From Micromonospora parva (GTDB lineage: Bacteria > Actinomycetota > Actinomycetes > Mycobacteriales > Micromonosporaceae), in assembly GCF_000718515.1 (NCBI RefSeq), contig NZ_JNZS01000002.1, positions 277,494 through 341,493 on the forward strand: a stretch of DNA of 64,000 nt, read 5' to 3'. Positions within the stretch are counted from its first letter, which is position 1. The number at the start of each line of letters is the position of its first letter. The translations under genes were made by a program, and so were the position numbers. Positions 63,909-64,000 of the stretch are shown piece after piece. The notes below the pieces were generated by a model. It saw only the letters and a list, made by a program, of their open reading frames with translations, was not told the DNA's origin and did not search any database.

Positions 63909-64000
63909 TCCGGCGGCGTCCTACTCTCCCACACCCTCACGAGTGCAGTACCATCGGCGCTGGAGGGCTTAGCTTCCGGGTTCGGAATGTAACCGGGCGT
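63909..64000 (-). rRNA. rrf: 5S ribosomal RNA (3' part, cut by window edge)
   Basis: Read on the minus strand, the sequence has the 5S features: GGTTCGGAATG-type region read inversely near 63980, the GATGGTACTGCACTCG arm near 63950 and the 3' end GGGAGAGTAGGACGCCGCC. About 92 of some 117 bases are present; the 5' end and the rest of the rRNA operon lie beyond 64000. Confidence 0.92.

Overview
The window is high-GC DNA with dense actinobacterial gene organisation: frequent GTG starts, 1-4 base overlaps inside operons, TGA-dominated stops and long antisense open frames that are only codon-bias shadows. The gene content (lysC-asd, leuA with a leucine leader, dnaX-ybaB-recR next to the SRP RNA, an aftD-type arabinosyltransferase, DUF6230/DUF6114 and DUF3068 proteins) and dispersed palindromic intergenic repeats fit the Micromonosporaceae, most likely Micromonospora or a close relative. 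This is inferred from content; no 16S gene is present. Only the 3' part of a 5S rRNA is visible, at the right edge.

Layout. 0-6.3 kb: secreted 5'-nucleotidase, alpha/beta hydrolase, a CpdA-like phosphoesterase with a gamma-glutamylcyclotransferase-fold partner, and a GAF-GGDEF protein. 6.3-8.7 kb: asd-lysC operon (aspartate pathway), with an internal start for the aspartokinase beta subunit. 8.9-12.7 kb: lipoprotein, nitroreductase, and an ArsR-like regulator divergent from an MFS transporter. 12.7-14.7 kb: leuA behind a 14-codon leader peptide with four consecutive leucines. 14.7-17.4 kb: DHA2 exporter, secreted HNH nuclease-like lipoprotein and a small hypothetical gene. 17.4-23.2 kb: dppABCDF-type peptide importer. 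23.5-31.4 kb: recR, ybaB, DUF998 protein, dnaX with an intragenic minisatellite, SRP RNA, two tRNA-Ser genes, two hypothetical genes and deoD. 31.4-36.8 kb: MacB-like efflux operon (lipoprotein, adaptor, ATPase, permease) divergent from a two-component system. 36.8-43.5 kb: tadA and its associated protein, small proteins, M23 peptidase, PHP phosphoesterase, EamA transporter and a DUF885 peptidase-like protein.

43.6-60.5 kb is a cell-envelope region. It holds the DUF6230/DUF6114 pair, a methyltransferase, DUF3068 protein, acyltransferase, GT4 glycosyltransferase, DUF2613 small secreted protein, two large polytopic (GT-C-like) proteins, a 1465-residue AftD-like arabinofuranosyltransferase and a translationally coupled flippase-like protein. 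From memory, the same families occur together in the mycobacterial Rv0224c-Rv0236c region, which is tied to arabinogalactan and lipoarabinomannan. Here they sit in what looks like an organism without mycolic acids, so the locus probably builds an arabinose-containing wall polymer or lipoglycan. It is the most interesting system in the window. The right end carries nudC, a VanW-family protein, a small membrane protein, a palindromic repeat, a strong terminator and the end of an rRNA operon on the minus strand.

Other notable signals are three kinds of palindromic intergenic repeat (one supplies the C-terminal codons of the DUF998 protein), an 18-bp minisatellite with a higher-order duplication inside dnaX, the leuA leader, and candidate operator repeats in front of the two-component system and the DUF6230 gene.
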